Shown here: one piece after another, positions 1 to 9,246 of the stretch | How positions within the stretch are numbered: the first letter of the stretch is position 1 | How the letters are laid out: each line of letters begins with the position of its first letter | NCBI GenBank assembly: GCA_946407095.1 | Contig: CAMJMR010000023.1 | Span: forward strand, 1-41,495 | Source of the DNA: an uncultured Selenomonadales bacterium | GTDB lineage: Bacteria; Bacillota; Negativicutes; Selenomonadales; Selenomonadaceae | Direction of reading: 5' to 3' | DNA length: 41,495 nucleotides | Notes under the pieces: generated by a model | Databases searched by the model: none | The model's input: the letters and a program-made list of their open reading frames with translations, nothing else | Told to the model about the DNA's origin: nothing | Translations under genes and position numbers: made by a program

Positions 1-789
1 CATGAAGCTGAACGTGTAATCGATGTTGGGATTGACGACTTTGATAGGATTTTTGGGTTTGTAGACTTCGTTAATCAAATCCCAATAGAAAATGCCGCTG
101 CCGCCGAGCGGGTCTGCGCCGACGTTGAGGCCGCTGTTGACGACGGCGTCCATGTCGATAACGCGGCTCAAAGCCTTGACGTAGGGCATCATGTAGTCCA
201 TGAAGTGAACGTTATCCTGCTTAATGGCACGCTCAAACGGAATGCGCTTGACGACTTTGGCGACGCCTTCCTTGATAATTTCGTTGGCGCGATTCTGAAT
301 CGTCTTGGTAATATCGGTGTCGGCGGGGCCGCCGTTGGTCGGGTCGTACTTAATGCCGCCGTCCGTCGGGGGGTTGTGCGAAGGCGTGATAACGATGCCG
401 TCAGCCTTTTTGGCCTCTTTGCGCTCGTAGTTGTGTTCGAGGATGATGCGCGATACGACGGGCGTAGGGACGGGTTTGAAATCTTCCTGCAGAATGATAT
501 CGACGCCGTTAGCCGCAAGGACTTCGACGCAGGAACGGAGGGCGGGCTCGGAAAGCGCGTGGGTATCTGCGCCGATGTAGAGCGGCCCCTGAATTTTTTG
601 GGCGGTGCGGTATTCGTAGACCGACTGCGCGATGGCAAGGATGTGTTCCTCGTTGAAGCTGTGGAGCTTGGAGCTGCCCCTGTGGCCGCTGGTGCCGAAC
701 GCGACGCCTTGAGTCTTGTTATCGGGGTCGGGTGTCAGCGTGTAGTAATCGCTGATCAGCGACGGAAGGTTGACAACGGTTTTGCTCAT
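1..789 (-). CDS. pgm: alpha-D-glucose phosphoglucomutase, N-terminal part (gene runs off the left edge)
   Basis: Interconverts glucose-1-phosphate and glucose-6-phosphate in the cytoplasm, feeding nucleotide-sugar synthesis. The 263 codons visible read in frame to the window edge. They match the E. coli Pgm type (about 546 residues): the GTSGHRG phosphate-binding motif is near residue 32 and the catalytic serine loop TPSHNPP near residue 139, followed by DGGIKY and NGGPAD. A DPLGGSG segment lies near the end of the visible part. The ATG at 787-789 has an AGGAGG ribosome site a few bases upstream. The C-terminal half, including the metal-binding and sugar-recognition loops, lies outside the window. 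The gene is downstream of a second phosphohexomutase on the same strand (1274-2644). Family assignment is very secure. Confidence 0.96.
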   Translation of the reverse strand, partial: MSKTVVNLPSLISDYYTLTPDPDNKTQGVAFGTSGHRGSSKLHSFNEEHILAIAQSVYEYRTAQKIQGPLYIGADTHALSEPALRSCVEVLAANGVDIILQEDFKPVPTPVVSRIILEHNYERKEAKKADGIVITPSHNPPTDGGIKYDPTNGGPADTDITKTIQNRANEIIKEGVAKVVKRIPFERAIKQDNVHFMDYMMPYVKALSRVIDMDAVVNSGLNVGADPLGGSGIFYWDLINEVYKPKNPIKVVNPNIDYTFSFM

Positions 790-856
790 AGCAAATCCTC
801 CTTTGGTTGAAAAACTTTTATACACATGCTCAAATAGAGCGATTTAGGCTAACGTG

Positions 857-1270
857 TTACCATTTATAACGGTCGTGTTTCTTTTTAATTTTAGATTTGG
901 CATGTTCCGACACTTCGCCCGGTTGACTTATATACACGACTTTTGCAACTGACCATGAAGGTTTGCCGCGTTCTTTGTCGCTTACATAAACTTCAACGAA
1001 ATCGCCGACTTTTATGTCGGGATTGTTGCCCAAAAGATAGTCGTAACATTTTTTTGAATCGGGACTAAATATTACTTGCACAAAGGTTTTATCTGCAGGC
1101 GGCGGAGCTTGAGCGGGCGACGATTGAACAGCGTCGGATTTTTGGTACTGCAACCTGTGAAGTTCGTCCTTCAAGGCGTCGACTTCTTCGCGCTTTTTGT
1201 GCAACAGGTACGCGAGGAACCCGACGACGCAAAATAAAAAAGTAACAATTACGTCCACTGCAATTATCAA
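857..1270 (-). CDS. small membrane-anchored protein of unknown function
   Basis: I do not recognise a named family. The 137-residue product starts with one hydrophobic segment (about residues 4-22), then a charged, probably coiled-coil stretch (about 24-45), a Pro/Ala linker and a small C-terminal domain. That domain contains YDYLLGNNPDIKVGD and a run of beta-like valines. It vaguely resembles the short KxYDYL..VGDxVxV fold seen at the start of PriA helicases and in some small phage or Firmicute proteins; that is only a resemblance. It begins three bases after the stop of the phosphomannomutase gene, so the two are probably co-transcribed. The start could be TTG at 1270 or GTG at 1258; the latter has better spacing from AAAGG. 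Confidence 0.7.
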   Translation of the reverse strand: MIIAVDVIVTFLFCVVGFLAYLLHKKREEVDALKDELHRLQYQKSDAVQSSPAQAPPPADKTFVQVIFSPDSKKCYDYLLGNNPDIKVGDFVEVYVSDKERGKPSWSVAKVVYISQPGEVSEHAKSKIKKKHDRYKW

Positions 1271-1273
1271 CCT

Positions 1274-2644
1274 TTAGCCGCGAATGACGCCAAGCAATTC
1301 GTCGCGCTTGGTCTCCATTAAAGCCTTGGCGTTGTCGCCGCGAGCTTCGACGTTCAGGCGAATGTAAGGCTCCGTTTGCGAGCCGCGCAGATTGAAACGC
1401 CAATCGTCGAAGTCGACGCAGAGCCCGTCAACGTAATTGGCTTTGCCCGCCGCGCCGTAGCGTTCTTCAATCTTCGCCATAATTTCCGTCACCTTGTCGA
1501 CATTCTTGACGCGCGTGTTAATTTCGCCGCTGACGGGATATTTCTCAATCATTTTCCCGACAAGTTGGGAAAGCGGCTTATCGGCCTTGCACAAAAGCTC
1601 CAAAACCAAAAGCCAAGGAATCATGCCGCTGTCGCAACAGTAAAAGTCGCGGAAGTAGTGGTGCGCCGACAGTTCGCCGCCGTAAATCGCATTTTCCGCC
1701 CGCATGAGTTCCTTTATGTAAACGTGCCCCGAACGACACATCAAAGCCTTGCCGCCGTGAGCCTCGGCAATGTCAATCGTATTCCAAATGGCGCGCGGGT
1801 CATGAATAATCTTTTCGCCGGGATTCTTCGTGAGGAACGCCTCGGCAAGCAGGCCGACCATGTAGTAGCCCTCGATGAAGCTGCCCGTCTCGTCGAACAG
1901 GAAGCAACGGTCAAAATCGCCGTCGAAGGCAATGCCGCAAGCCGCGCCGCTCTCGACGACAGCCTTTGAAGTTTCTGCGCGGGCGTTTTGAAGCAGGGGA
2001 TTGGGTACGCCGTGCGGAAAGAAACCGTTGGCGTTATTGTGGACTTTAACCATCTCGAACGGCAAAAATTTTTCCAGCTCGTTAATGACGGGACCAGCCG
2101 CGCCGTTGCCGCAGTTTATGACGACTTTCAGCGGCTTAAGGGCTTGAGCGTCGACGTAGGACAGCAGGCGTTTGATGTAATTGTGCTGAATGTCAATCTT
2201 GCGAATGGTGCCCGTCGCCTTGCGATAAGACCAATCGCGCCCTTCGTCCTCGACGGCCGCCTTGATTGTCAGCAGCCCGCTTTGAGGAGCCATGGGTCGC
2301 ACGCCTTTGCCGACGAATTTCATGCCGTTGTATTCTTGCGGGTTATGGGAGGCGGTAATCATGATGCCGCCGTCGAAGTCGTTGAAGCCCGTCGCGAAGT
2401 AAATCATTTCGGTGCCGCATTGCCCGATATCGAAAACATCACAGCCCGCCTCGGTCAAGCCGCGCGCCAAAGCGTCGAACAGCGTGGGACCCGAAAGGCG
2501 AATATCATGCCCTACGGCAACCTTTTTCGCGCCGAACAATTCGGGAAAAACTCTGCCGACTCGGTACGCCAGCTCTTGGTCGATTGTTTCGGGATAAATT
2601 CCGCGAATGTCGTACGCGCCGAAGCCGGAGGTGTTTACCGCCAT
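1274..2644 (-). CDS. phosphomannomutase/phosphoglucomutase (alpha-D-phosphohexomutase family)
   Basis: Converts mannose- or glucose-6-phosphate to the 1-phosphate in the cytoplasm, for nucleotide sugars used in surface polysaccharides and glycoproteins. The 456 residues have the family's four landmarks in order: GAYDIRGIYP near residue 9, the phosphoserine loop TASHNP with Ser at about 99, the magnesium loop DGDFDR near 243, the sugar-specificity segment GGELSAHHYF near 320, and the phosphate-binding loop RGSQTEPYIRL near the C terminus. The GEXSAHH form of the sugar loop is typical of dual PMM/PGM enzymes of the ManB/AlgC group, so I do not assign a symbol. ATG at 2642-2644 is preceded by AAAGGAG. 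A lytic transglycosylase gene diverges upstream. Confidence 0.94.
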   Translation of the reverse strand: MAVNTSGFGAYDIRGIYPETIDQELAYRVGRVFPELFGAKKVAVGHDIRLSGPTLFDALARGLTEAGCDVFDIGQCGTEMIYFATGFNDFDGGIMITASHNPQEYNGMKFVGKGVRPMAPQSGLLTIKAAVEDEGRDWSYRKATGTIRKIDIQHNYIKRLLSYVDAQALKPLKVVINCGNGAAGPVINELEKFLPFEMVKVHNNANGFFPHGVPNPLLQNARAETSKAVVESGAACGIAFDGDFDRCFLFDETGSFIEGYYMVGLLAEAFLTKNPGEKIIHDPRAIWNTIDIAEAHGGKALMCRSGHVYIKELMRAENAIYGGELSAHHYFRDFYCCDSGMIPWLLVLELLCKADKPLSQLVGKMIEKYPVSGEINTRVKNVDKVTEIMAKIEERYGAAGKANYVDGLCVDFDDWRFNLRGSQTEPYIRLNVEARGDNAKALMETKRDELLGVIRG

Positions 2645-2764
2645 ATTTCTACACGCTCCTTTTGAAATTACGTTGCAGTTTTAAATTCCTATTCTATTCG
2701 CGGAAAAATTTTCCTGTTAAATTGACAGAAAAATTTTGGCTGAAAATGCGCGTCTCTGCAGGAT

Positions 2765-2793
2765 TTGACAGCGGCGGAACAATCATTTAGAAT
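2765..2793 (+). promoter_or_regulatory. sigma-70/SigA-type promoter for the lytic transglycosylase gene
   Basis: TTGACA at 2765-2770 and TAGAAT at 2788-2793 are separated by exactly 17 bases. The predicted start of transcription is near 2800, just before the ribosome site GGAGGTG at 2811-2817. This is a close match to the consensus. Confidence 0.7.
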
Positions 2794-2823
2794 TCAGAAA
2801 GAATTTTGCGCGGAGGTGAATCG

Positions 2824-3456
2824 ATGCTTAAAAAAATTTTGGCAATCTGCGCGGTCGCGGTTGCGGTGTATTTCGCAATGAGCGTGCCGGCAGTTCAAAA
2901 AAAATTCCTGTACCCGTTCCCCTACCGCTCGACGGTCGAAAATTATTCGGCGCGTTGGCATGTCGATAAATTTTTGGCGGTCGCCGTGATTAAGGTCGAA
3001 AGCGATTTCCGCGAGGCAGCGAGTTCTCAAAGCGGCGCGGTCGGTCTGATGCAAATCATGCCCGAAACGGCGGCGTGGATAGCTTACCGGCTGGGCGAGG
3101 CGCCCGACGAAATTGCCGACGACATTAAGCACTTGCGCGAGCCCGAAACCAATATCCGCTACGGCACGTGGTATCTTTCCGAGCTTGAGGAAGAATTCAA
3201 GGGCAATGACGTGTTGGCTTTGGCGGCTTACAACGCGGGGCGCGGCAACGTTCGCGATTGGATGGAAAAAAATCATTGGAGCGATAATTTTTCCGATGTC
3301 GACAAAATTCCCTACGCCGAAACCCGCGACTACGTCAAGCGCGTCCTCCACTGCCGCGAAAAATATTCCGAGCTTTACGGAAAAGACAGTTTCATTTCCG
3401 CGCCCATTGCCTTGCACGAGTTGCGCTTTGCCCGATTAAAAAATTTATCGCTGTAA
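2824..3456 (+). CDS. membrane-anchored lytic murein transglycosylase (SLT domain)
   Basis: Cleaves the glycan strands of peptidoglycan between MurNAc and GlcNAc, outside the cytoplasmic membrane. The 210-residue product has an N-terminal signal-anchor (about residues 5-22) and then a Slt/MltE-type catalytic domain. This contains the VIKVESDF segment with the catalytic Glu, the SGAVGLMQIMPETA motif, and the ALAAYNAGRGNV motif that packs against the active site. A tyrosine near SKYAET/YAETRDYV closes the fold. The ATG at 2824 is favoured over an upstream in-frame TTG at 2806 because GGAGGTG lies at 2811-2817 with good spacing. It is a single-gene unit with its own promoter and a terminator directly after the stop. 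Confidence 0.93.
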   Translation: MLKKILAICAVAVAVYFAMSVPAVQKKFLYPFPYRSTVENYSARWHVDKFLAVAVIKVESDFREAASSQSGAVGLMQIMPETAAWIAYRLGEAPDEIADDIKHLREPETNIRYGTWYLSELEEEFKGNDVLALAAYNAGRGNVRDWMEKNHWSDNFSDVDKIPYAETRDYVKRVLHCREKYSELYGKDSFISAPIALHELRFARLKNLSL

Positions 3457-3494
3457 AAAAATCCCTCCCGTTGTTGGGAGGGTAATTTTTTTGT
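3457..3494. terminator. bidirectional rho-independent terminator between the transglycosylase gene and trpB
   Basis: CCCTCCC at 3463-3469 pairs perfectly with GGGAGGG at 3476-3482 around a 6-base loop. It has an A tract on the left and a T tract (3486-3492) on the right, so it works on either strand. It separates two convergent units and closes the trp operon straight after trpB. Confidence 0.9.
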
Positions 3495-3501
3495 CCGAAT
3501 G

Positions 3502-4692
3502 TCATTCGCTGATGTTTTCGCCTCTGTAGCGGGCAACCGACGCGCAATCTTTGTCGCCGCGCCCCGAAAGCGTCACGACGATGATTTTGTCACGACTCAT
3601 GGCGGGCGCAATCTTCATGACGTGAGCCACCGCGTGCGCCGATTCAATCGCGGGGATAATGCCTTCGGTGCGCGAAAGATATTCAAACGCCTCGACGGCC
3701 TCCTCGTCGGTTATCGGCACGTATTCGGCGCGTCCCGTGTCGTGAAGCCAGGCGTGTTCGGGACCGATGCCCGGATAGTCAAGCCCCGCCGATATCGAAT
3801 AGACAGGCGCGATTTGTCCGTAGGCGTCTTGGCAAAAATAAGACTTCATGCCGTGGAAAATGCCCGTCCTGCCCGTCGCTATCGTGGCTGCCGTCTCGAA
3901 GGTGTCAACGCCTCTGCCCGCCGCCTCGCAACCTATCAATCTAACCGTCGTGTCGCCTATGAAGTCGTAGAACGTGCCGATTGAATTTGAGCCGCCGCCG
4001 CAACACGCAACCACCGCGTCGGGAAGTTTGCCCTCCGCCGCAAGCAGTTGAGCTTTAATCTCGCGGGAAATGACGGCTTGAAAGTCGCGGACAATCGTCG
4101 GGAAGGGGTGCGGCCCCATAACCGAGCCAAGGCAGTAATGCGTGTCGGCGATTCGATTCGTCCACTCGCGGAAAGTTTCGCTTACGGCGTCTTTGAGCGT
4201 GCCCGTGCCGCTCTTGACGGGGACGACCTCCGCGCCCAAAAGTTTCATGCGGTAGACGTTCAAGGCTTGCCGGCGCGTGTCCTCTTCGCCCATGAAAATT
4301 TTGCACTCCATGCCGAAAAACGCGGCGGCCGTCGCCGTAGCTACGCCGTGTTGACCTGCGCCCGTCTCCGCAATCAAACGCGTCTTGCCCATTTTTTTCG
4401 CCAGCAACGCTTGACCGAGAACGTTGTTAATCTTGTGAGAGCCCGTGTGATTCAAATCTTCGCGCTTGAGATAAATTTTCGCGCCGCCCAAGTCGTCAGT
4501 CATTTTGCGGGCGAAGTAGAGCATTGACGGGCGTCCCGCGTAGTTGGTGAACAAGTCGGCGAGTTCGCGTTTGAAGTCGGCGTCGTCCTTGAAGCGGGTG
4601 TAGGCCTCCTCCAGTTCGATAACCGCGTTCATCAGCGTTTCGGGTATGTATTGCCCGCCGTAAATGCCGAAGCGTCCCTTTTGATTCGTCAT
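3502..4692 (-). CDS. trpB: tryptophan synthase beta chain
   Basis: Condenses indole with serine to form tryptophan, using pyridoxal phosphate. The 396-residue product is full length for the TrpB1 type that normally partners TrpA. The cofactor lysine is Lys87 in HTGSHKINN and the catalytic glutamate is Glu109 in AETGAGQHG. The glycine-rich phosphate loop [10 protein letters not shown] is present. It is the last gene of the operon: the stop is followed at once by a terminator, so no trpA lies next to it, although trpB and trpA are usually adjacent. The trpF-trpB gap of about 40 bases contains an inverted GGAACAA heptamer array that could affect its translation. ATG at 4690-4692 has GGGAG upstream. 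Confidence 0.97.
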   Translation of the reverse strand: MTNQKGRFGIYGGQYIPETLMNAVIELEEAYTRFKDDADFKRELADLFTNYAGRPSMLYFARKMTDDLGGAKIYLKREDLNHTGSHKINNVLGQALLAKKMGKTRLIAETGAGQHGVATATAAAFFGMECKIFMGEEDTRRQALNVYRMKLLGAEVVPVKSGTGTLKDAVSETFREWTNRIADTHYCLGSVMGPHPFPTIVRDFQAVISREIKAQLLAAEGKLPDAVVACCGGGSNSIGTFYDFIGDTTVRLIGCEAAGRGVDTFETAATIATGRTGIFHGMKSYFCQDAYGQIAPVYSISAGLDYPGIGPEHAWLHDTGRAEYVPITDEEAVEAFEYLSRTEGIIPAIESAHAVAHVMKIAPAMSRDKIIVVTLSGRGDKDCASVARYRGENISE

Positions 4693-4720
4693 GGAAAAAT
4701 CTCCCTTCGGTCGATTTTTA

Positions 4721-4796
4721 GGAACAAGGATTTAGGAACAAGGAACAAGTTCAAACCCCTTGTTCCTAGTTCCTTGTTCCTTGTTCCTTACTGCTT
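4721..4796. repeat. inverted array of GGAACAA heptamers at the trpF 3' end
   Basis: Three copies of GGAACAA on the left (from 4721, 4735 and 4742) face four copies or near-copies of TTGTTCC on the right (up to about 4787). The two arms can fold into a long hairpin. The array covers the trpF-trpB gap and the last codons of trpF, where it encodes an extra tail. The same heptamer recurs at 32249-32293. Confidence 0.85.
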
Positions 4797-5364
4797 TGAC
4801 GAAAGCCGCCATCTTGCTGAAATCCTTGCGCCCGTCCGTTTCAATGCCGCTGCTAACGTCGACGGCGAACGGGTGCAAAAGTTCAATCGCCGAGCCGACA
4901 TTCTCAACTGTCAAGCCGCCCGCCAAAAAATATTCACGCCGCAAGTTTATCAGGCTCCAATCGAAAACTTTGCCGCCGCCCGCTCCCGAATCAATCAAAA
5001 CAAAATCGGCAACGCTTGACTCCGCCGCCGCAATGTTTTCCGCTTGAAACGCTTTGATTATCGGCTTATTCGTGAGTCCGCGCAGATTTTTAATGTAGTC
5101 GTCGGTTTCGTTGCCGTGAAGTTGCGCCGCGTCGATTGTGCCGTTGTTTAGCAGTTCGGCGACGGTTGAAAGGTTTTCGTCGACGAAGACGCCGACCGCC
5201 GAAATTTTTTTGTCGAGGGCGTTGCGAAGTTGGCGAGCCTGCGCGGGCGTGACGTATCGTTTGCTCTTCGGCGCGAAGACGAAGCCGACGTATTCGGGCA
5301 AAAGCTTGTTGACGGCTTGAATGTCGTCGAGCGTCTTCAGCCCGCAAAATTTTATTTTAGTCAT
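4732..5364 (-). CDS. trpF: phosphoribosylanthranilate isomerase
   Basis: Catalyses the Amadori rearrangement of phosphoribosylanthranilate to CdRP, the third step of tryptophan synthesis. The (beta/alpha)8 fold is complete: catalytic Cys7 in IKFCGLK, the AQLHG strand, catalytic Asp125 in LIDSGAGG, and the phosphate-binding loops LAGGLTVENV and VDVSSGIETDG. The normal family end is at about residue 193 (FVKAVR). The remaining 17 residues (NKEQGTRNK and onward) are encoded by the GGAACAA heptamer array and look like a tail gained by repeat insertion. The start overlaps the trpC stop by four bases (ATGA), implying translational coupling. Confidence 0.96.
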   Translation of the reverse strand: MTKIKFCGLKTLDDIQAVNKLLPEYVGFVFAPKSKRYVTPAQARQLRNALDKKISAVGVFVDENLSTVAELLNNGTIDAAQLHGNETDDYIKNLRGLTNKPIIKAFQAENIAAAESSVADFVLIDSGAGGGKVFDWSLINLRREYFLAGGLTVENVGSAIELLHPFAVDVSSGIETDGRKDFSKMAAFVKAVRNKEQGTRNKGFELVPCS

Positions 5365-6143
5365 GATTCGCCCTTCAACTCCGCAAGCTTAGATTTTTTA
5401 TCGACGGCACGCATGAGGACTTCGCCGACAAGCACGGCATCGGCTCCGAGGGCGCGAATTTTTTTCACGTCGTCGGCAGATTGAACGCCGCTTTCCGAAA
5501 CGAAAATTATTTCGGGCGGGACGAGTTCGCGCAAGCGTTTGGCGTTGTCCATGTCGACGCTGAAGTCTTTCAGGTTGCGATTGTTGACGCCGATAATCTT
5601 TGCGCCGCCGTCGACAGCCCGCTTAATCTCCGCCGCGTCGTGAGCCTCAACCAATGCCGATAAGCCGAGTTCTTCAGCCAGCGCGATAAAATTTTTCAGC
5701 CGCCCGTCGTCGAGTATCGAGCAAATCAAAAGCACTGCCGCCGCGCCCAAAACTTTCGCCTGCCATATCTGATAGGCGTCGACGACAAAATCTTTCCTAA
5801 GGCACGGGATTGACACCTGCGCAGCTATCTCCGACAGAAATTTATCGTTGCCCAAGAAAAATTCGGGCTCTGTCAAGATTGAAATGGCATCCGCGCCCGC
5901 CGCCTCGTAAGCCCGCGCTATGTCCAAGTACGGGAAGTCCGCCGCGATTAAGCCCTTCGACGGCGAAGCTTTTTTGCATTCGCAGATGAACGACAGCCCT
6001 TGACGCCTCAACGCCGATTCAAACGGGAAGTCGCCTTTCGGCAAGCGCAATGCCCGTCGCTTAAGTTCGTCGAGCGGCAAAAGTTCTTTGTCACGAGCCA
6101 CGCGCAAGGTCGTCCGTTCGGCTATCTTGTCGAGTATCGTCAT
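5361..6143 (-). CDS. trpC: indole-3-glycerol phosphate synthase
   Basis: Closes the indole ring: CdRP to indole-3-glycerol phosphate with loss of carbon dioxide. The 260 residues are the usual length. The catalytic set is visible: Glu55 and Lys57 in [11 protein letters not shown], Lys117 in CLRKDFVVD, the ALVEAHD glutamate and IGVNNRNL asparagines, and the phosphate-binding SESGV and LVGEVLM loops. It overlaps both trpD and trpF by four bases, so trpD, trpC and trpF are translationally coupled. The product indole-glycerol phosphate would normally go to TrpA, which is not encoded in this window. Confidence 0.97.
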   Translation of the reverse strand: MTILDKIAERTTLRVARDKELLPLDELKRRALRLPKGDFPFESALRRQGLSFICECKKASPSKGLIAADFPYLDIARAYEAAGADAISILTEPEFFLGNDKFLSEIAAQVSIPCLRKDFVVDAYQIWQAKVLGAAAVLLICSILDDGRLKNFIALAEELGLSALVEAHDAAEIKRAVDGGAKIIGVNNRNLKDFSVDMDNAKRLRELVPPEIIFVSESGVQSADDVKKIRALGADAVLVGEVLMRAVDKKSKLAELKGES

Positions 6144-7153
6144 TGGCTCCTCCGAATGAACTTTTCCAACGTGTCCAAAGCCTTGCCGCTGTCGATTAGT
6201 TCAGCCGCGAACTTGACGCCCGCCTTGAAGGTTTCAGCCTTGCCGCCGACGTAAAGAGCCGCGCCAGCGTTCAGCAGGACGGCGTTGCGTTTGTGGCCGC
6301 CTTCGCCGCGCAGAATCGCACGGGTTATCTCCGCATTTTCCGAAGGGTCTCCGCCATGCAGGTCTTCGCGCGTGCAACGGGCAAAGCCGAACTCTTCGGG
6401 CGTGACGACAAAATTTTTTATCCAGCCGTCGTTAATTTCGCAAACGGAAGTCGGCGCGCTCAAGGAAATTTCGTCGAGCTTATCGCGACCGTAAACGACC
6501 ATGCCGCGCTTGACGCCGAGGCTAATCAGAACTTGCGCGAGCGGCGCGACGAGATATTCGGCATAGACGCCGAGGATTTGCCTTGACGGCTTGCCGGGAT
6601 TGGTCAAAGGGCCGAGGATATTGAACACCGTGCGGAAGCCGAGTTCCCTGCGAATCGCGCCGACGTATTTCATCGAGCTGTGATATTTCTGCGCGAAGAA
6701 AAAGCAGATACCGACATCGCGAAGAAGTTCGACGCATTTATCGGGGCTCTGATTGATGTTGACGCCGAGAGCCTCCAAGCAGTCGGCGGCACCGCATTTG
6801 GAGGAGGCAGCGCGGTTGCCGTGTTTGGCGACCTTCATGCCGCCCGCCGCCGCGATTATCGCAGCCGTCGTGGAAATGTTGAAGCTGTGGGAATTATCGC
6901 CGCCCGTCCCGACAATTTCAAAAACATCCATGCCCGTATCGACAGCCGTGGCGTGAGCCCGCATTGCCGCCGCGCAGCCCGCGATTTCGTCGGTAGTCTC
7001 TGCGCCCGCGCTTTTCGTCGACAGGGCAGACAGGAACGCCGCATTTTGCGTCGGACTGGTTTCGCCGCTCATTATCTCGTTCATGACGGCAAAAGCCTCG
7101 TCGTAAGTCAAATCCTCCTTGTTCACGATTTTAACGATAGCCTCTTTAATCAT
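6140..7153 (-). CDS. trpD: anthranilate phosphoribosyltransferase
   Basis: Joins anthranilate and PRPP, the second step of the tryptophan pathway. The 337-residue protein has the PRPP-binding loop [11 protein letters not shown] at about 82-92, the [21 protein letters not shown] segment split by the hinge, and [12 protein letters not shown] that lines the anthranilate tunnel. It is not fused to a TrpG glutamine amidotransferase, and no trpE or trpG is found upstream; instead a glycosyltransferase gene ends 21 bases before it. ATG at 7151-7153 follows AAAGGAG. Three short TTTGAAACT repeats cover the junction (7144-7190). Confidence 0.97.
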   Translation of the reverse strand: MIKEAIVKIVNKEDLTYDEAFAVMNEIMSGETSPTQNAAFLSALSTKSAGAETTDEIAGCAAAMRAHATAVDTGMDVFEIVGTGGDNSHSFNISTTAAIIAAAGGMKVAKHGNRAASSKCGAADCLEALGVNINQSPDKCVELLRDVGICFFFAQKYHSSMKYVGAIRRELGFRTVFNILGPLTNPGKPSRQILGVYAEYLVAPLAQVLISLGVKRGMVVYGRDKLDEISLSAPTSVCEINDGWIKNFVVTPEEFGFARCTREDLHGGDPSENAEITRAILRGEGGHKRNAVLLNAGAALYVGGKAETFKAGVKFAAELIDSGKALDTLEKFIRRSQ

Positions 7154-7174
7154 CTTTGAAACTCCTTTGAAACT

Positions 7175-8325
7175 TTACTGCTTTTGAAACTTTGCAAGCT
7201 CCTGCTGAAGCCGCATGATTTGAAGCCGATAAATATTTGCCGTGTCGAAAAGATGCGCCGCAAAAGCTTTATCGTCAAATGAAAATTCTCTCTCAACAAA
7301 GGACGTGAGAACAACTGGGGAATTATTCGCGTAATAGCTCATGAACATTTCGAAACGAGTATTGGCAAACCAATTCAAAACCGCATAACGATAATCGGGG
7401 TGTTCGCCGAAAAATTTTATGCCGTCCATAATCCGTGCGAATTCTCTAAAGCCGCCTTTAAAACTGACCATGTCTTTATGGAAAGATTTTTCAGAAGGAA
7501 GTACTCCCTTATACCGCCATGCGGAATTCAGACGCGGTCTTATGATGTAAATGACATTGGGCGCAATCAAATAATTTTTTGCTAAACAAAGCATTTTAAA
7601 GCTGAACGGAGCATCCTCACAGGTTTCCATATCAGAAAATAAAATTTGATTTGCGATGAGAAAATCTCGCCGGCAAAAAGAAAGGCAAGTCGACCATTCC
7701 GGCGGCAACATTAACCAATGATGAACTCGCTCAATGAGATTTTCAGATTCCAAATTCGGCGCAACGGATTTTTCTTTTCTGTTCGATTGCAATGTAAAAT
7801 TTTTCGGATTGATTAATTCATTCATATCGGTAAATGCCGGGTCATCGGTTGCCAATGCTTTTCCGCTCCACAAAATGTAATTGCTGTATAAATGAACGAC
7901 GTCCGCTTGATATTCTTCGGCGAGTGTCGACAGCTCTTCAAGGGCGGTCTTCGTGAAAAGGTCATCGCTGTCCAGGAAGGCGATATACTTTCCGCGCGCG
8001 AATTGAATGCCGACATTGCGGGGCAAGCCGGGCGTGCCCGTGTTCTTCGGGAGCTTGATGACGTGAAGATTCAACCCCCACACACACACAGGTTCTTAAA
8101 GGCTTCGACGACTTCGACGCTGTTGTCGGTTGAGCAATCGTCAACCACGACGACTTCAAAATCGCGCATCGTCTGATAAGCCAAGCTCTCAAGCGTTTGC
8201 GTTATGAATTTCGCCGAATTGTACATGGGGATAATCACCGACACGAGCGGGATTTTGTCCGTGACGGTTGCGGGCGAAGACTTTGCCTCGCGTCGCCGAC
8301 TTTTAACTTTTGCCAAGCAAATCAC
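7175..8325 (-). pseudogene. family 2 glycosyltransferase, frameshifted at a CA repeat (possibly phase-variable)
   Basis: One GT2 gene is split across two frames. The N-terminal piece has VSVIIPMYNSAKFI, VVVVDDCSTDNS and ends abruptly in LCVCGG. The remaining 304 codons carry LPKNTGTPGLPRNVGI, YIAFLDSDDLF with the metal-binding DSD, and a C-terminal domain of about 200 residues I do not recognise. The break is exactly at six CA units (8079-8090) next to a C5 run. Losing one unit, or gaining two, would restore a single protein of about 380 residues. So this is either an OFF phase variant, a real frameshift or a sequencing error. The outer start is GTG 8325, overlapping the murB stop; TTG at 8316 has better spacing from GGAGAGGAG. 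The part at 7200-7870 is richer in A+T than its neighbours. It sits oddly inside an ilv-mur-trp operon. Confidence 0.85.
8075..8090. repeat. C5 plus (CA)6 simple-sequence repeat at the GT2 frameshift
   Basis: C5 at 8075-8079 runs into six CA units (8079-8090). The two halves of the glycosyltransferase reading frame meet here and differ by two bases in register (one CA unit too many). Confidence 0.9.
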
Positions 8326-9242
8326 TCCTCTCCGATGATTCTGACTTCGGGGCTGAGCGTGACACCGTGCACTTCGCAGACGCGCCGCTTGACCTCCTCA
8401 ATCAGCGTCAACACGTCATTGGCAGTCGCGCCGCCCGTGTTCACGACAAAGCCCGCATGTTTTTCCGAAACCATCGCGCCGCCGATTCGCAAGCCTTTCA
8501 AGCCCGCTTTGTCAATCAGAGTGCCCGCGAAGTGTCCTTTCGGACGCTTGAACGTGGAACCCGCGCTGGGCATGTCAAGCGGCTGTTTACTCTCGCGCCG
8601 TGCCGTCAAGTCTTCCATTTTGCGCTTAATTTCGTCGACGTTGCCGCGCTGAAGAATCAATTCGACTTCGCAAATGGCGCAACCGTTTTCCTGGAAAATG
8701 CTGTGACGATAGCCCAAATGCAGGCTCGACCCGCTGAACTCGATAAGCTCTCCGTTGCAGTTGACCGCCTTGACGCTGGCAACGGTATTTTTCATTTCGC
8801 CGTCGTAAGCACCCGCGTTCATGAAAATCGCGCCGCCGATACTGCCGGGGATGCCGCAAGCGAATTCCATGCCCGTCAAGTCGTGCTGAGCCGCGCAGAT
8901 TGAAACGTCTTTGAGCTTCGCGCCCGCGCAGGCAGTCAAGCGTTGACCTTCGCACTTCATGCCGCCGAAAAATTTTTCCGTGAACTTCACGACCACGCCG
9001 CGAATTCCCTTGTCGCGCACCAAAACGTTTGAGCCGTTGCCCAATATCACGCACGGCAAGCGGAATTCGTTCACCAGCTTGAAAATTTTCGACACGTCCG
9101 CCGAATTCGACGGGAAGATTAAAACATCAGCCGGCCCGCCGATTTTGAATGTCGTATGTTCCCGCATCGGCGCGTCGAAGATGAATTGCTCCGCCCGCAA
9201 GAATTCTGCCAATCGAAATTTGAAACTGTCTTGCCAATCCAT
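8322..9242 (-). CDS. murB: UDP-N-acetylenolpyruvoylglucosamine reductase
   Basis: Reduces enolpyruvyl-UDP-GlcNAc to UDP-MurNAc, the second committed step of peptidoglycan synthesis, with FAD and NADPH. The 306 residues have the FAD-binding elements [19 protein letters not shown] and [20 protein letters not shown]-like GAYDGEM, the substrate-binding YRHS, the catalytic serine in AGSTFKRP, and the C-terminal catalytic glutamate in LSPEVRIIG. The start is four bases after the ilvD stop and the end overlaps the glycosyltransferase start, so it is inside the ilvD-trpB operon. Confidence 0.97.
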   Translation of the reverse strand: [306 protein letters not shown]

Positions 9243-9246
9243 TGAA

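Noticed and set aside
205-810. Long plus-strand frame opposite pgm
   Set aside because: pgm on the other strand has unmistakable family motifs through the whole stretch.
2722-2750. TTGACA at 2722-2727 as the transglycosylase promoter
   Set aside because: There is no acceptable -10 box 16-18 bases downstream; the TTGACA at 2765 has one.
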